Shown here: positions 33,255-42,687 of the stretch, one piece after another | Layout of the letters: the number at the start of each line of letters is the position of its first letter | Position numbering within the stretch: position 1 is the first letter of the stretch | Source of the DNA: JAHCHG01 sp038246645 | GTDB lineage: Bacteria; Acidobacteriota; Blastocatellia; Pyrinomonadales; Pyrinomonadaceae | Assembly (NCBI GenBank): GCA_038246645.1 | Contig: JBBRVS010000003.1 | Location: 21,305 to 85,304, forward strand | DNA length: 64,000 nt | Direction: 5' to 3' | Position numbers and translations under genes: made by a program | Notes under the pieces: model-generated | Told to the model about the DNA's origin: nothing | Seen by the model: the letters and a program-made list of their open reading frames with translations, nothing else | The model's database searches: none

Positions 33255-36137
33255 TTATTGTCCGGCGAGAAGTTCTCTTAAAACATACGGCAGAATTCCG
33301 CCGTGTTTGTAATATTCGACCTCAATCGGCGTATCAATTCTCAGAGTCAATTGCACTTCTTCCGATTCGCCGCTCAAGCGGTTAATTATCATCGTCACAT
33401 TCTGACGCGGCGCGACCTCAGTTTCTTCCAAACCGGAAATATCAAAAGTTTCCGTTCCGTCGAGATTATAAGTTTGCGCCGATTCACCGTCTTTAAATTG
33501 CAGCGGCAGCACGCCCATTCCGATCAGATTCGAGCGGTGAATTCGCTCGTAACTTTCCGCAACTACAGCTTTTACGCCCATCAGAGCAGTCCCTTTTGCC
33601 GCCCAATCGCGCGAACTTCCCGTACCGTATTCTTGTCCGGTAATAATTACAAGCGGCGTGTTTTTCTTCTTATATTTCAGTGCGGCATCATATATCGTCA
33701 ATTCTTCGCCTTCGGGTTGAAAAACCGTAAAACCGCCTTCTTTGGGCGAAACCATCAGATTTTTGATGCGAACATTGGCAAAAGTGCCGCGAAGCATCAC
33801 GCGGTCGTTTCCGCGCCGCGAACCGTAAGAGTTAAAATCCTTCGGCTCGACACCTTTTTCCTGCAAATATAAACCGGCGGGCGAACTCGGTTTGATCGCG
33901 CCTGCCGGAGAAATATGATCGGTCGTTACGGAATTTCCGAAAATTGCCAAGGGTCGTGCATTTTTAATATTTGAAAATTTTCCGGCGTTCATCGTAAAGC
34001 CCTCAAAATACGGCGGTTCTTGAATGTAGGTCGAATTTTCGTCCCATTCATAAACATTTCCGACGGTTGAAGGAATTTCGTTCCAGAGCGGATTCTGTTC
34101 GGCAAAATCACTGTAGAGGTTTTTGAACATTTCAGGATTAAGCGCGGTTTGCATCACTTCCTTAACATCTTCCAGACTCGCCCAAATGTCTTTCAAATAA
34201 ACATCGTTGCCGCTCTCATCCTGCCCGATCGGTTCCGTTGCTAAATCTATGGTAACGCTTCCGGCAAGGGCAAAGGCGACAACCAGCGGCGGCGACATCA
34301 AAAAGTTAGCTTTGATATTCTGATGAACACGCGCTTCAAAATTGCGATTTCCCGACAAGACCGAAGCGGCGATCAGATCATTTTCAACAATCGCATCTTC
34401 AATCGAGGGATCGAGCGGACCGGAATTTCCGATACAGGTCGTGCAGCCGTAACCGACCAGATCAAACCCGATTTTGTTCAAAAAGGGCTGTAAACCCGTT
34501 TTTTCCAAATAATCCGTCACGACCCGCGAACCCGGTGCCAGCGAAGTTTTGACATAAGCCGGAACTTTCAAGCCTTTTTCAACCGCTCTTTTAGCGACGA
34601 TTCCGGCGGCGATCATGACGCTCGGATTGGACGTATTCGTGCAGGACGTGATCGCGGCGATCAAAACGTCGCCGTGTCCGATTGCCGCCGATGTCGGTCC
34701 GTCACCCTGATTTTCCGAAGGGTTTTCCACACGGTTGGGAGTCGGGCGATTATTGACCATCTCGGATTCGGTCCAGGTGTTCGTATTTTCCCTGCTAACG
34801 TTGTTTATAACCGGGAGCGCAGTTCCCGAAGTGCTTTGCGAACCGCCGCCGACGGCAATTTCGGAATTAGGCGCACCGATGGTTACGCCGAATTTTCTTT
34901 CCAGATCTTCTTTGGTTTTACCGAAACCGCTTTCCGCCACCGGAGCTATAAATAATTCTTCGAATTTGCTTTTCAGATTCTGCAATTCGATGCGGTCTTG
35001 CGGGCGTTTTGGTCCGGCAACCGACGGCACAATCGAGCCCAGATCGAGTTCGATAACATTGGTATATTCGACTTCACCCTTGAGCGGAATTCCGAACATT
35101 TCCTGTGCGGTGTAATAATTTTTGATTGTTTCGATGTGTTCTTCGCTTCTGCCGGTCGCTCTGTAATAATCGAGCGTTTTTTCGTCAACGCCGAAAAATC
35201 CCATCGTTGCGCCGTATTCCGGAGCCATATTCGCAATCGTCGCGCGGTCGGTTGCGGCAAGCGCGCGTGCGCCTTCGCCGTGAAATTCGACAAATTTGCC
35301 GACGACCTTTGCCTCACGAAGCATTTCAGTTACGCGCAAAACCAGATCGGTCGCGGTCGCGCCTTCGGCAAGCGTTCCCGACAAATGTACGCCGACGACA
35401 TCCGGCGTTAAAATATAGACGGGCTGACCGAGCATTCCGGCTTCGGCTTCGATTCCGCCGACGCCCCAACCGACAATTCCGAGTCCGTTGATCATCGTCG
35501 TGTGCGAATCTGTTCCGACTAAAGTATCCGGAAAATAAACACCTTCACGCTCGAAAACGCCTTTTGCCAGATATTCGAGATTTACCTGATGGACGATTCC
35601 GATTCCGGGCGGCACGACGCGAAAACCGTTAAACGCCTGTGTTCCCCATTTTAAGAATTTATATCGTTGTTCGTTGCGCCGGAATTCCATCTCCATATTG
35701 CGCTGATACGCCTGTTCACTGCCCGCGTAATCAACCTGTACGGAATGGTCAATCACCAGATCAACCGGAACGAGCGGTTCGATGACATCCGTATTTTTGC
35801 CCAGACGTTTGACCGCCGAACGCATCGCTGCCAAATCCACGAGCAGCGGAACGCCCGTAAAATCCTGCAAAATCACGCGAGCGACGACAAACGGGACTTC
35901 GTCCGTGCGGTCGGCATTAGCGCCCCAATTCGAAAATTTTTCGACATCTTTTTCGCTGATTTTCTTGCCCTCGTCAAAATTTCTCAAAACCGATTCAAGC
36001 ACGATGCGAATCGAGATCGGCAAACCCGAAATTTTAGCAATTCCTTCTTTTTCAAGCTGCGGCAATGAATAAAATATGCCGTCTTCGCCGGTTCCGGTTT
36101 TAAAAGTCTGTCGTGTATTAAATAAATTATGTGTCAT
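33255..36137 (-). CDS. acnA: Aconitate hydratase A
   Basis: TCA-cycle enzyme interconverting citrate and isocitrate with a 4Fe-4S cluster. About 960 residues, longer than the usual ~890-910. Cluster cysteines are in AITSCTNTSNPS and GYGCTTCIGNSG; also TLVGTDSHTTMINGLG, SVLSGNRNFEARVHQN, NSVTTDHISPAGAI and YGTGSSRDWAAKG. The extra length is a low-complexity insertion (about residues 420-485, with GGGSQSTSGTA and RVENPSENQGDGP) just before the first cluster cysteine. Start: ATG 36137 has better spacing from AAAGGG than ATG 36149, which would add four residues. An imperfect hairpin (CTTGAGTTT/AAACTCAAG, 36189-36222) lies in the leader. Monocistronic. Confidence 0.95.
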   Translation of the reverse strand: MTHNLFNTRQTFKTGTGEDGIFYSLPQLEKEGIAKISGLPISIRIVLESVLRNFDEGKKISEKDVEKFSNWGANADRTDEVPFVVARVILQDFTGVPLLVDLAAMRSAVKRLGKNTDVIEPLVPVDLVIDHSVQVDYAGSEQAYQRNMEMEFRRNEQRYKFLKWGTQAFNGFRVVPPGIGIVHQVNLEYLAKGVFEREGVYFPDTLVGTDSHTTMINGLGIVGWGVGGIEAEAGMLGQPVYILTPDVVGVHLSGTLAEGATATDLVLRVTEMLREAKVVGKFVEFHGEGARALAATDRATIANMAPEYGATMGFFGVDEKTLDYYRATGRSEEHIETIKNYYTAQEMFGIPLKGEVEYTNVIELDLGSIVPSVAGPKRPQDRIELQNLKSKFEELFIAPVAESGFGKTKEDLERKFGVTIGAPNSEIAVGGGSQSTSGTALPVINNVSRENTNTWTESEMVNNRPTPNRVENPSENQGDGPTSAAIGHGDVLIAAITSCTNTSNPSVMIAAGIVAKRAVEKGLKVPAYVKTSLAPGSRVVTDYLEKTGLQPFLNKIGFDLVGYGCTTCIGNSGPLDPSIEDAIVENDLIAASVLSGNRNFEARVHQNIKANFLMSPPLVVAFALAGSVTIDLATEPIGQDESGNDVYLKDIWASLEDVKEVMQTALNPEMFKNLYSDFAEQNPLWNEIPSTVGNVYEWDENSTYIQEPPYFEGFTMNAGKFSNIKNARPLAIFGNSVTTDHISPAGAIKPSSPAGLYLQEKGVEPKDFNSYGSRRGNDRVMLRGTFANVRIKNLMVSPKEGGFTVFQPEGEELTIYDAALKYKKKNTPLVIITGQEYGTGSSRDWAAKGTALMGVKAVVAESYERIHRSNLIGMGVLPLQFKDGESAQTYNLDGTETFDISGLEETEVAPRQNVTMIINRLSGESEEVQLTLRIDTPIEVEYYKHGGILPYVLRELLAGQ

Positions 36138-36149
36138 ATTTTCGCCCAT

Positions 36150-36604
36150 CCCTTTGTTTTTTTAGATATATCATTGTTAATTCTTTAACTTGAGTTTAAG
36201 AGGATGTGAAAAAAAACTCAAGCAAGTGCTATTTTTATTAAGCGATTTCATTTCGAGTTTTTTTTTATAAGAGATTTTAATAAGTTGAAAGCTTATTGTT
36301 TAAGTAAAATGCTTTTATAATTACAGGGCAATCCGACTAAAGATACAGCGTTGGTTAAGTAAATCAGAAAGCAAGTCAGTAGCGTCGGCGTGAGCCGACG
36401 CTACTGACTTATGGCATAGTTTCTAAGTAGAAAGGGTATTTTGAAGACCGCGTGCTAAACGGACACTCCGATCTAATTATAATATTTTCCAATTATTTTT
36501 CTTAATAGCTCTGCTTTCAACTTTATACCAATCGCGTTATATTCTAAACCTTGTAAATGTAATATTTTCGGAGTTAATAATGAACGACGACGGCGGTAGT
36601 TTTA
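36150..36604. other. 455-bp intergenic region between aconitase and NRAMP genes
   Basis: Divergent promoter region. It holds the acnA-side hairpin at 36189-36222, a perfect hairpin repeat at 36372-36409 and a 35-codon ORF at 36580-36687 with a GGAG Shine-Dalgarno that overlaps the NRAMP start in another frame. I see no clear consensus promoter and no RNA gene. Confidence 0.5.
36372..36409. repeat. Perfect 17-bp hairpin, AGTCAGTAGCG family copy 1
   Basis: AAGTCAGTAGCGTCGGC - GTGA - GCCGACGCTACTGACTT is a perfect stem-loop without a following T-run. The flank ATGGCATAGTTTCT also resembles the outer arms of the related element at 45938-46046. Confidence 0.85.
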
Positions 36605-37906
36605 ATGAAATCAAAAGGGTTTTCGATAAAAAAATCTGTGCAAAACCTCAAGCGTTTTCCCGCGCGAATCCGCCGAAGTCTGTATGAATACCGCTATTTC
36701 ACATATCTCGCAATTCTCGGTCCGGGCTTGATTGCCGCTAATTCCGGCAACGAAGCCAGCGGAATCGCCACGTATTCTTCCGCCGGAGCCGAATACGGCT
36801 ACACACTTCTCTGGACATTTATCCCGATGACCATCTGTTTTATGGTCGCGCAGGAAATGTGCGTTCGGATGGGCGTGGTTACGGGGCAAGGCTTGGCGGA
36901 TTTGATCCGCGAAAATTTCGGTGTGCGCTGGACGGCACTTGTTATGCTTTCACTTTTGATTGCCAATACCGGAATTATCATCGCCGAATTTATCGGCATC
37001 GCGCAGGCTTCGGAGATTTTCGGCGTGTCGCGCTATATCACCATTCCGATCACGGCGGTCGTCGTCTGGTGGCTGGTCGTCAAAGGAACTCCGAAACGCG
37101 TCGAACAGGTTTTTCTGCTGATGTCTTTGATTTTTTTGACTTACATTGTTTCCGCATTTCTGGCAAAACCGGATTGGAACGAAGTCGGAAGACAAGTGAT
37201 CGCACCGGAATTATCATTTGAAACGGGTTATTTATTTACCGTTATGGCGCTGATCGGAACGACCATTACGCCGTTTATGCAGGTTTATGTCCAATCTTCA
37301 GTCGTTGAAAAAGGAATGGATAAGGAAGATTACCCGGTCGCGCGAGCCGATGCTTTTATCGGGGTTTTATTCGCCAATTTGATCGCCGCCTTTATTGTCA
37401 TTTCAACTGCCGCCACGCTTCACCAGCAAGGAATAAAACTCGAAAATGCCGCCGATGCCGCACTTGCGCTCGAACCGGCGGTCGGGCAATATGCGAAATA
37501 CCTGTTTGCCGTCGGGCTTTTCGGCGCGTCAATGCTGGCAATGGGCGTTCTGCCGATTGCGACCGCGTATTCCCTGAGCGAAGCTCTCGGCTTTGAAAAA
37601 GGTCTGTCGCACACATTCCGCGAAGCTCCGATTTTTCTCGGCATTTTTACAACGCTCATCGTAATCGGTGCAACCGTTGCTTTAATTCCGGGAATTCCGC
37701 AAATCAAACTGCTTATTTTTACGCAATCAATCAATGGTTTACTGCTTCCGGTTATTCTCGTTGCCGTTGTTCTGCTTTCGAGCAATGCCGAAATTATGGG
37801 CGAATATAAGAACAGTCTGCCGTTTAAAATTCTGGCTTGGACAATGACGATTATCGTCTCTTTTCTTTCGGTTCTTTTAATAATTACTTCAATTGTCGGA
37901 TATTAG
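36605..37906 (+). CDS. NRAMP-family metal ion transporter with non-canonical site motifs
   Basis: 433 residues, eleven or so membrane helices. TM1 reads GPGLIAANSGNEASGIATYS where classical NRAMP has DPGN, and TM6 reads TTITPFMQVYVQSSVVEKG where classical NRAMP has an MPH motif. The protein therefore belongs to an NRAMP subfamily with an altered metal site, and transport of Mn/Fe should not be assumed; Mg or other ions are possible. Start ATG 36605 lacks a strong Shine-Dalgarno; a better one belongs to a 35-codon ORF at 36580 overlapping in another frame. The MscS gene follows 49 nt later. Confidence 0.85.
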   Translation: MKSKGFSIKKSVQNLKRFPARIRRSLYEYRYFTYLAILGPGLIAANSGNEASGIATYSSAGAEYGYTLLWTFIPMTICFMVAQEMCVRMGVVTGQGLADLIRENFGVRWTALVMLSLLIANTGIIIAEFIGIAQASEIFGVSRYITIPITAVVVWWLVVKGTPKRVEQVFLLMSLIFLTYIVSAFLAKPDWNEVGRQVIAPELSFETGYLFTVMALIGTTITPFMQVYVQSSVVEKGMDKEDYPVARADAFIGVLFANLIAAFIVISTAATLHQQGIKLENAADAALALEPAVGQYAKYLFAVGLFGASMLAMGVLPIATAYSLSEALGFEKGLSHTFREAPIFLGIFTTLIVIGATVALIPGIPQIKLLIFTQSINGLLLPVILVAVVLLSSNAEIMGEYKNSLPFKILAWTMTIIVSFLSVLLIITSIVGY

Positions 37907-37955
37907 CTTTTTAGTTTTGATTATTTCTTTTATAATCGCATTTTGAAAAATCAAT

Positions 37956-39449
37956 ATGGATTCAAACGAATTTAGAAAGCAAACCTTTATTGTCCTGAGT
38001 TTTTCCGTAATAATCATTGCGGCTTTGATTTTTCTGCGATTTATCGAACCGACGATAGCTTCATCAGTTGTTGCGTTTTTTGAAACGGCAAACGAATCTC
38101 AAACCGAAGCCTCAAAGCAAATGGAATTTGCTTTGAGCATTTTGACCAACTTCTTTAACGTTTTAAAGATATTGCTCTGGTTCGGTCTGGTTTTGATAAT
38201 CATTCGCTTTCTTAATGCTTTAATTTTCAGTACGGCTTTGAAAAGTGCCGGATCTTACGAACTTTCAGGCTTAATCAGCAGCATCGTAAATATTATTATT
38301 TACATCGTTTCCTTTTTTATAATCTTCAAAACTCAATATCCGAATATTGATCTCGGCGCAATTTTTACGACTTCGACGATTATCGGCGTGGTCATCGGTC
38401 TGGCATTGCAGGACACTCTGGGAAATCTTTTTGCGGGTTTTGCGATACAGGCAGATCAGCCTTTTCAAATCGGCGATGTCGTTTCGATACCGAACAAAGG
38501 AATCGGCGTGGTCGAAACGATTTCGTGGCGCGGCGTTAAAATCCGCACGTTTCAAAACAAACTGCTCATCATCAGCAACAGCGTGTTGGGAAAAGAAGCG
38601 ATCGAGGTTGCGCCGCGTGATAATTTGAATGCGCGGCTGGTGTTTTTCAACACGCTTTACACGGATTCTCCGGCAAAAACGATTCAGATAATTCAGGAAA
38701 TTGTTCGTCAGGTCGAAAATGTTTCGCCGAAAATCCGTCCGCAGGTCAGAATCCGCGATCTGGCGGCAGACGGTCTCGATTGGGAAGTAAAATACTGGGT
38801 GGAAGATTATGCAAAATTTAATACGACCGACGCGCTGATTCGCCAACATATCTGGTATGCGTTCCAGCGCGAACATATTCATTTCGCTTTTCCGACGCGC
38901 ACCGTTTTTATCCAATCGGAACAACCTGCCGAAGCGTTTGCCGAAAATCCCGACGAAATTTTCGAGCGTTTAAGCAATATTCCGGTTTTTTCTCCCTTGA
39001 GCAAAGAAGAAATCAAATCGCTTGCCGATTCGAGTTCCATCAGAGTTTTCGCTCCGAATGAACCGATTGTCCGAAAAGGGCAAAAAGGCAAATCAATGTT
39101 TATCATTCATCGCGGAACGGTCAATATTCGAATCAAGGAAGACGGAAAACCAAAAGTTATCGGAAGTTTGATCGAAGGTGATTTTTTCGGCGAAATGGGG
39201 CTTTTCACGGGCGAAGAAAGAACGGCTGATGTCGTTGCCGATTCGGAAACAAAAGTGTTGGAAATAAAACATTTCAATCTGAAACCGATTCTTGAAAACA
39301 ACCCCGAATTGGTAAAAAGTTTCAGCGAAATCATCGAAGCGCGCCGCGCCGAACTCGATAAACAGCAAATGGTAACACAAAAAGGCAAAAAATCCGCCGA
39401 CAACGGTTTGGTTAATTCGATCAGAAAATTCTTCGGCTTGAAAGGCTGA
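37956..39449 (+). CDS. MscS-type mechanosensitive channel with C-terminal cyclic-nucleotide-binding domain
   Basis: 497 residues. Membrane helices at about 8-30, 60-85 and 110-130, then the pore helix VIGLALQDTLGNLFAGF (MscS TM3 with the Gly/Ala pattern) and the beta domain PFQIGDVVSIPNKGIGVVETISWRGVKIRTF. The C-terminus (about 340-460) is a cNMP-binding fold: FSPLSKEEIKSLADS, GKSMFIIHRGTVNI, GDFFGEMGLFTGEERTADV (phosphate-binding cassette with the expected E and R). Combination known as cyclic-nucleotide-gated MscS-like (bCNG) channels, most of which respond poorly to tension. Gating ligand cannot be told from sequence. Confidence 0.92.
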   Translation: MDSNEFRKQTFIVLSFSVIIIAALIFLRFIEPTIASSVVAFFETANESQTEASKQMEFALSILTNFFNVLKILLWFGLVLIIIRFLNALIFSTALKSAGSYELSGLISSIVNIIIYIVSFFIIFKTQYPNIDLGAIFTTSTIIGVVIGLALQDTLGNLFAGFAIQADQPFQIGDVVSIPNKGIGVVETISWRGVKIRTFQNKLLIISNSVLGKEAIEVAPRDNLNARLVFFNTLYTDSPAKTIQIIQEIVRQVENVSPKIRPQVRIRDLAADGLDWEVKYWVEDYAKFNTTDALIRQHIWYAFQREHIHFAFPTRTVFIQSEQPAEAFAENPDEIFERLSNIPVFSPLSKEEIKSLADSSSIRVFAPNEPIVRKGQKGKSMFIIHRGTVNIRIKEDGKPKVIGSLIEGDFFGEMGLFTGEERTADVVADSETKVLEIKHFNLKPILENNPELVKSFSEIIEARRAELDKQQMVTQKGKKSADNGLVNSIRKFFGLKG

Positions 39450-39501
39450 ACCTTGACAGATTTTTTATTGATAAAAGCATTTGTAAAGATAAATCTTAGC
39501 G

Positions 39502-39580
39502 TTCTTTGCGACAAACTTTGCGTCCTTTGCGTTAAAAAAAGCAGTCTAAACGCAAAGGACGCAAAGTTTGTCGCAAAGAA
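39502..39580. repeat. Perfect 32-bp inverted repeat built on CGCAAAGGACGCAAAG
   Basis: Left arm 39502-39533 (TTCTTTGCGACAAACTTTGC...) and right arm 39549-39580 (AACGCAAAGGACGCAAAGTT...) are exact reverse complements over 32 bp with a 15-nt loop. The motif GCAAAG appears repeatedly within each arm. It lies between convergent MscS and TonB genes. Confidence 0.9.
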
Positions 39581-39672
39581 ACGCAAAGTTTAAGCTCTTC
39601 ATTTCAACCAAAAAAAATCGTGAGCCGTTTGAATTGACTCACGATTTTTAAAAAAAGACTCTGCTCTTAATT

Positions 39673-41070
39673 TTAGTAAATAGTAAATGTATATTGAACG
39701 GTTATCGTCACCGATTGCGGTTGACCGTTGACCAGACGCGGCTGAAATTTGATCTGACGCGCCGCGGCAATGGCCTGTTCCGTCAAACCATTACCCAAGC
39801 CTCTGACCGGAGAAATGCTTCCGATTTGTCCGTTGGCTAAAAACGTAATTCGCAGAACGACTTGTCCTTGCACATTATTTTGACGCGCCGCATCCGTATA
39901 TTTCGGCTGCGGTTTGGAAATAAATTTGATTGCCGATGAAGGTCCCGAAGGTTCAGGTTTTTTAGGCACGGGAAGTTTACTTCCTTCATTACCGCTGCCT
40001 GTTCCGCGCCCAGTTCCGTCACCAATGCCGCTTCCGCTGCCCGAGCCGATTCCCGAACCTTGTCCCGTTCCGCGCCCCGAACCTTGTCCCGTTCCGGTTC
40101 CCGAACCTTGTCCGCCGCCCGTGCCTAAGCCGTCAGAAAGTTTTCCAAGTAATCCATTAGGATCACCGTAAGGTTCCGGAGTTTGAGGAGCGACTTTATC
40201 TCCCTGAGTCGAAGCAATCGGCTGTTTCAAATCAAAGTCTTTTTGAACAATAGTTTTAGTTGGCGCAATGATCGGATCTCTGGTTTGAGTTGCCAATCTT
40301 CCCTGCGAAGTCGGTGTCTGCTCATCACGCCCGCCGCCGCCGCCGCCGCCGGCATCTTTATCGTCGGCAATCTTCTTTTCTTCTTCCTCGACCGTCATCG
40401 GCACCGCATCAACCACCGGAACAAAGATACCTAAATCGTCTTCGCCGATAGCACCGACTAATAATGGATGATTGAAAATAGAATAAATCAAGCCTCCGAA
40501 GCATAATGAAACCATAATGACCATTACGCCGAGAAGTAAAATGTTGCGTTCCTTGACGTTTTTTTCCGTTAAAACCGTAACGTGAAAATCGTCTGCATCT
40601 TTATTTTTGTAAAAATCTTTTGCGCCGGAATCTATCGGTTGATAATTGCTGTAGTCAATTTTCGTCTGATAGGCTTCGTCAGAAACATCGCCGCCCAAAC
40701 CCGAACCGGCTCCGGCAACAGAAAATTTCGGCTTGGCAATCGGTTCGATTTCTTCAACTTCGTCTTCCGATAAATCTAGTTCAATATCTTCCGCCGATGG
40801 TTCCGCGCTATCGGCGTGAAAACCGTTTGTTTCAGGCATCTCCAAATGATCGGTTGTAAATGCCGAGTCGGTCGAATAACTTTCCGCAGTTGCTGTTTCA
40901 ATTTCATTTAAACCAGAAACTCCGGCAGAAGTTTTTTCTTCCGCTTTTACCGCATTTTCAATCGGATTCATCTCAAATGCTGTTAAAGATTCTCCGCAAA
41001 TCGGACAAAATCCAAACTTCTCCGCAAAACTTTCTTCGCAAGCATTACAATATTTTACTATTTTTCCCAT
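39673..41070 (-). CDS. TonB-family energy transducer with zinc ribbon and Gly-rich linker
   Basis: 465 residues. N-terminal cytosolic zinc ribbon (KYCNACEESF...FCPICGESL), acidic linker, one transmembrane helix (LLLGVMVIMVSLCFGGLIYSI), a periplasmic Gly/Ser/Thr-Gln repeat (GSGTGTGQGSGRGTGQGSG) and a C-terminal TonB domain (ISKPQPKYTDAARQNNVQGQ ... LTEQAIAAARQIKFQPRLVNG). Classical TonB has a short N-terminus and a Pro-rich linker; here the linker is Gly-rich and the protein starts with a zinc ribbon. It could transmit proton-motive force to an outer-membrane receptor, or use the TonB domain otherwise. No exbB/exbD or receptor is nearby. Confidence 0.87.
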   Translation of the reverse strand: MGKIVKYCNACEESFAEKFGFCPICGESLTAFEMNPIENAVKAEEKTSAGVSGLNEIETATAESYSTDSAFTTDHLEMPETNGFHADSAEPSAEDIELDLSEDEVEEIEPIAKPKFSVAGAGSGLGGDVSDEAYQTKIDYSNYQPIDSGAKDFYKNKDADDFHVTVLTEKNVKERNILLLGVMVIMVSLCFGGLIYSIFNHPLLVGAIGEDDLGIFVPVVDAVPMTVEEEEKKIADDKDAGGGGGGGRDEQTPTSQGRLATQTRDPIIAPTKTIVQKDFDLKQPIASTQGDKVAPQTPEPYGDPNGLLGKLSDGLGTGGGQGSGTGTGQGSGRGTGQGSGIGSGSGSGIGDGTGRGTGSGNEGSKLPVPKKPEPSGPSSAIKFISKPQPKYTDAARQNNVQGQVVLRITFLANGQIGSISPVRGLGNGLTEQAIAAARQIKFQPRLVNGQPQSVTITVQYTFTIY

Positions 41071-41370
41071 ATCTCTAGCCTCTAGATTTCTTTTCTTGGT
41101 TTAAAGCCTTCAACTAATGTCGGTAATTATAACTTGATTTTTGCAGGATGTTAAGTTTCTTCAGGCAATGTTTGAAACTCACCATAAATCAAGATTACTA
41201 CATTTTCTATAGATGCCTCAATCGTTTGACGCGATGCCTGCGGGCAACTAAAATTTTCATTTTGTAAAATCCATAAAAAATCAAGTAAATTTAATTTCTC
41301 CGATGACAACTAAAATTATATTATTCGGCAACTAATGTTAAACTTTTTAATTCTTTATCAAAAAAAAACA
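41071..41370. other. 300-bp intergenic region
   Basis: Divergent promoter space between the TonB-like and M16-like genes. AT-rich, without a repeat arm, hairpin or consensus promoter that I can support. Confidence 0.4.
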
Positions 41371-42687
41371 ATGAATATCAAAAATTATTCCAAAAAGATT
41401 ACGATTCTAGCCTTGATTTTGTTCATCAATGCCGGAATTTCCCTTTCGCAAACGACAAAATTTCCCGCGCCCCGGCAGGAAAAACTGCTGAACGAACTTG
41501 GATTTCTGATCTGGAACGTGCCGAATGCGGAAAAGGTGTCGGTCAAACTGCGCCTTCATAAAGGCTCGGCTTTTGACCAGCAAGACAGGGAAGGAACGAT
41601 GGCTCTGCTGGCAAATATTCTTTTTCCGAACCAGGCTTCGCGAGATTTTTTCGAGGAAGATTTGGGCGGAAGTCTGGACATTACAACCACTTACGATTAC
41701 ATACAGATCAATGCAACGGCTGATTCGGACAAAGTTCTTGACGTTTTGCAAACTCTCGCCACCGCCGTCATAAATCCTCAAATAGATAAGGAAACAACCG
41801 AAATCGTCCGCACAGCGCAGATCGAAAAGGTGACTCAGCTCGAAAGCGATCCGGCTTACGTTGCCGATCAAGCGGTGGCAAAACGGCTGCTCGGCACTTT
41901 TCCCTACGGCAGACCGGAAATGGGAACGCTCGAATCTCTGCAAAAAATTGATTTCGCCGATCTGATCTTTGCCAAAAACAGATTTCTGACTTCCGATAAC
42001 GCAACGGTTACGGTGATCGGCAATGTCAAAACGGATTTGATTTACCGCGCCGCCCGCCGGTATTTCGGCGGCTGGATAAAATCCGACGGAAAAATTCCGG
42101 CAACCTTCCGCCTGCCCGATGCGCCGGAAAAAAATCTCCAGATTCTCCCGGCAAATAAGGAAAATACGAGCGAATTGCGGTTTGCAATTCGCAGTCTGGC
42201 GAGAAATGACAAGAATTTTCACGCCGCGGCAGTTTTGCAAAACATTCTCGGCAAACGACTGCAAAAGCGTGAAAAAGGCAAAGTTTCGGTGGCGGGAAAA
42301 GCGCATCTTTTGCCGGGTTTGATTATGTTTCAAATGAATGAATGGAATCTCGGACTTGTCAAAAAATCGGGAAATCAGATTGCTTTGCCCGTCGGTTTGG
42401 ATAAAACGGTGGCGAATTTATTTACCGAACCGATTTCGACGGAAGAATTTAACGCGGCAAAATCCGAACTTTTGAGCAAATTTAACAATGAAAATCTGAG
42501 CGAACACTGGCTTGACGCGGAAACCTACAAACTGAGTTCATTTAACAATGATTATCAAGCGGCTCAAAATGTAAAATTGGAAGATGTCAAAAGCGTTGCC
42601 GAAAAGCTGAAAACCGAACCGGTCGCCTCGGTTTTGCTTTTCCAAAATCCGCAAACCGCCGAAACGCCGAAAGATACTGATAACTAA
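41371..42687 (+). CDS. M16-like (pitrilysin family) protein lacking the zinc motif
   Basis: 438 residues with a signal peptide (ITILALILFINAGISLSQ). The M16 N-terminal fold is recognisable: KVSVKLRLHKGSAFDQQDREGTMALLANILFP, then DLGGSLDITTTYDYIQINATA, RTAQIEKVTQLESDP and NATVTVIGNV. Where active M16 peptidases have HxxEH (GLAHFLEHM), this has TMALLANI, so it cannot bind zinc in the normal way. Inactive subunits of this kind usually pair with an active M16 protein; none is in the window. I use ATG 41371, since the signal peptide begins there. Confidence 0.82.
   Translation: MNIKNYSKKITILALILFINAGISLSQTTKFPAPRQEKLLNELGFLIWNVPNAEKVSVKLRLHKGSAFDQQDREGTMALLANILFPNQASRDFFEEDLGGSLDITTTYDYIQINATADSDKVLDVLQTLATAVINPQIDKETTEIVRTAQIEKVTQLESDPAYVADQAVAKRLLGTFPYGRPEMGTLESLQKIDFADLIFAKNRFLTSDNATVTVIGNVKTDLIYRAARRYFGGWIKSDGKIPATFRLPDAPEKNLQILPANKENTSELRFAIRSLARNDKNFHAAAVLQNILGKRLQKREKGKVSVAGKAHLLPGLIMFQMNEWNLGLVKKSGNQIALPVGLDKTVANLFTEPISTEEFNAAKSELLSKFNNENLSEHWLDAETYKLSSFNNDYQAAQNVKLEDVKSVAEKLKTEPVASVLLFQNPQTAETPKDTDN

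Noticed and set aside
34998..35411. Plus-strand ORFs inside the aconitase gene
   Set aside because: Shadows of the coding strand; low-quality Arg/Phe-rich translations without any domain.
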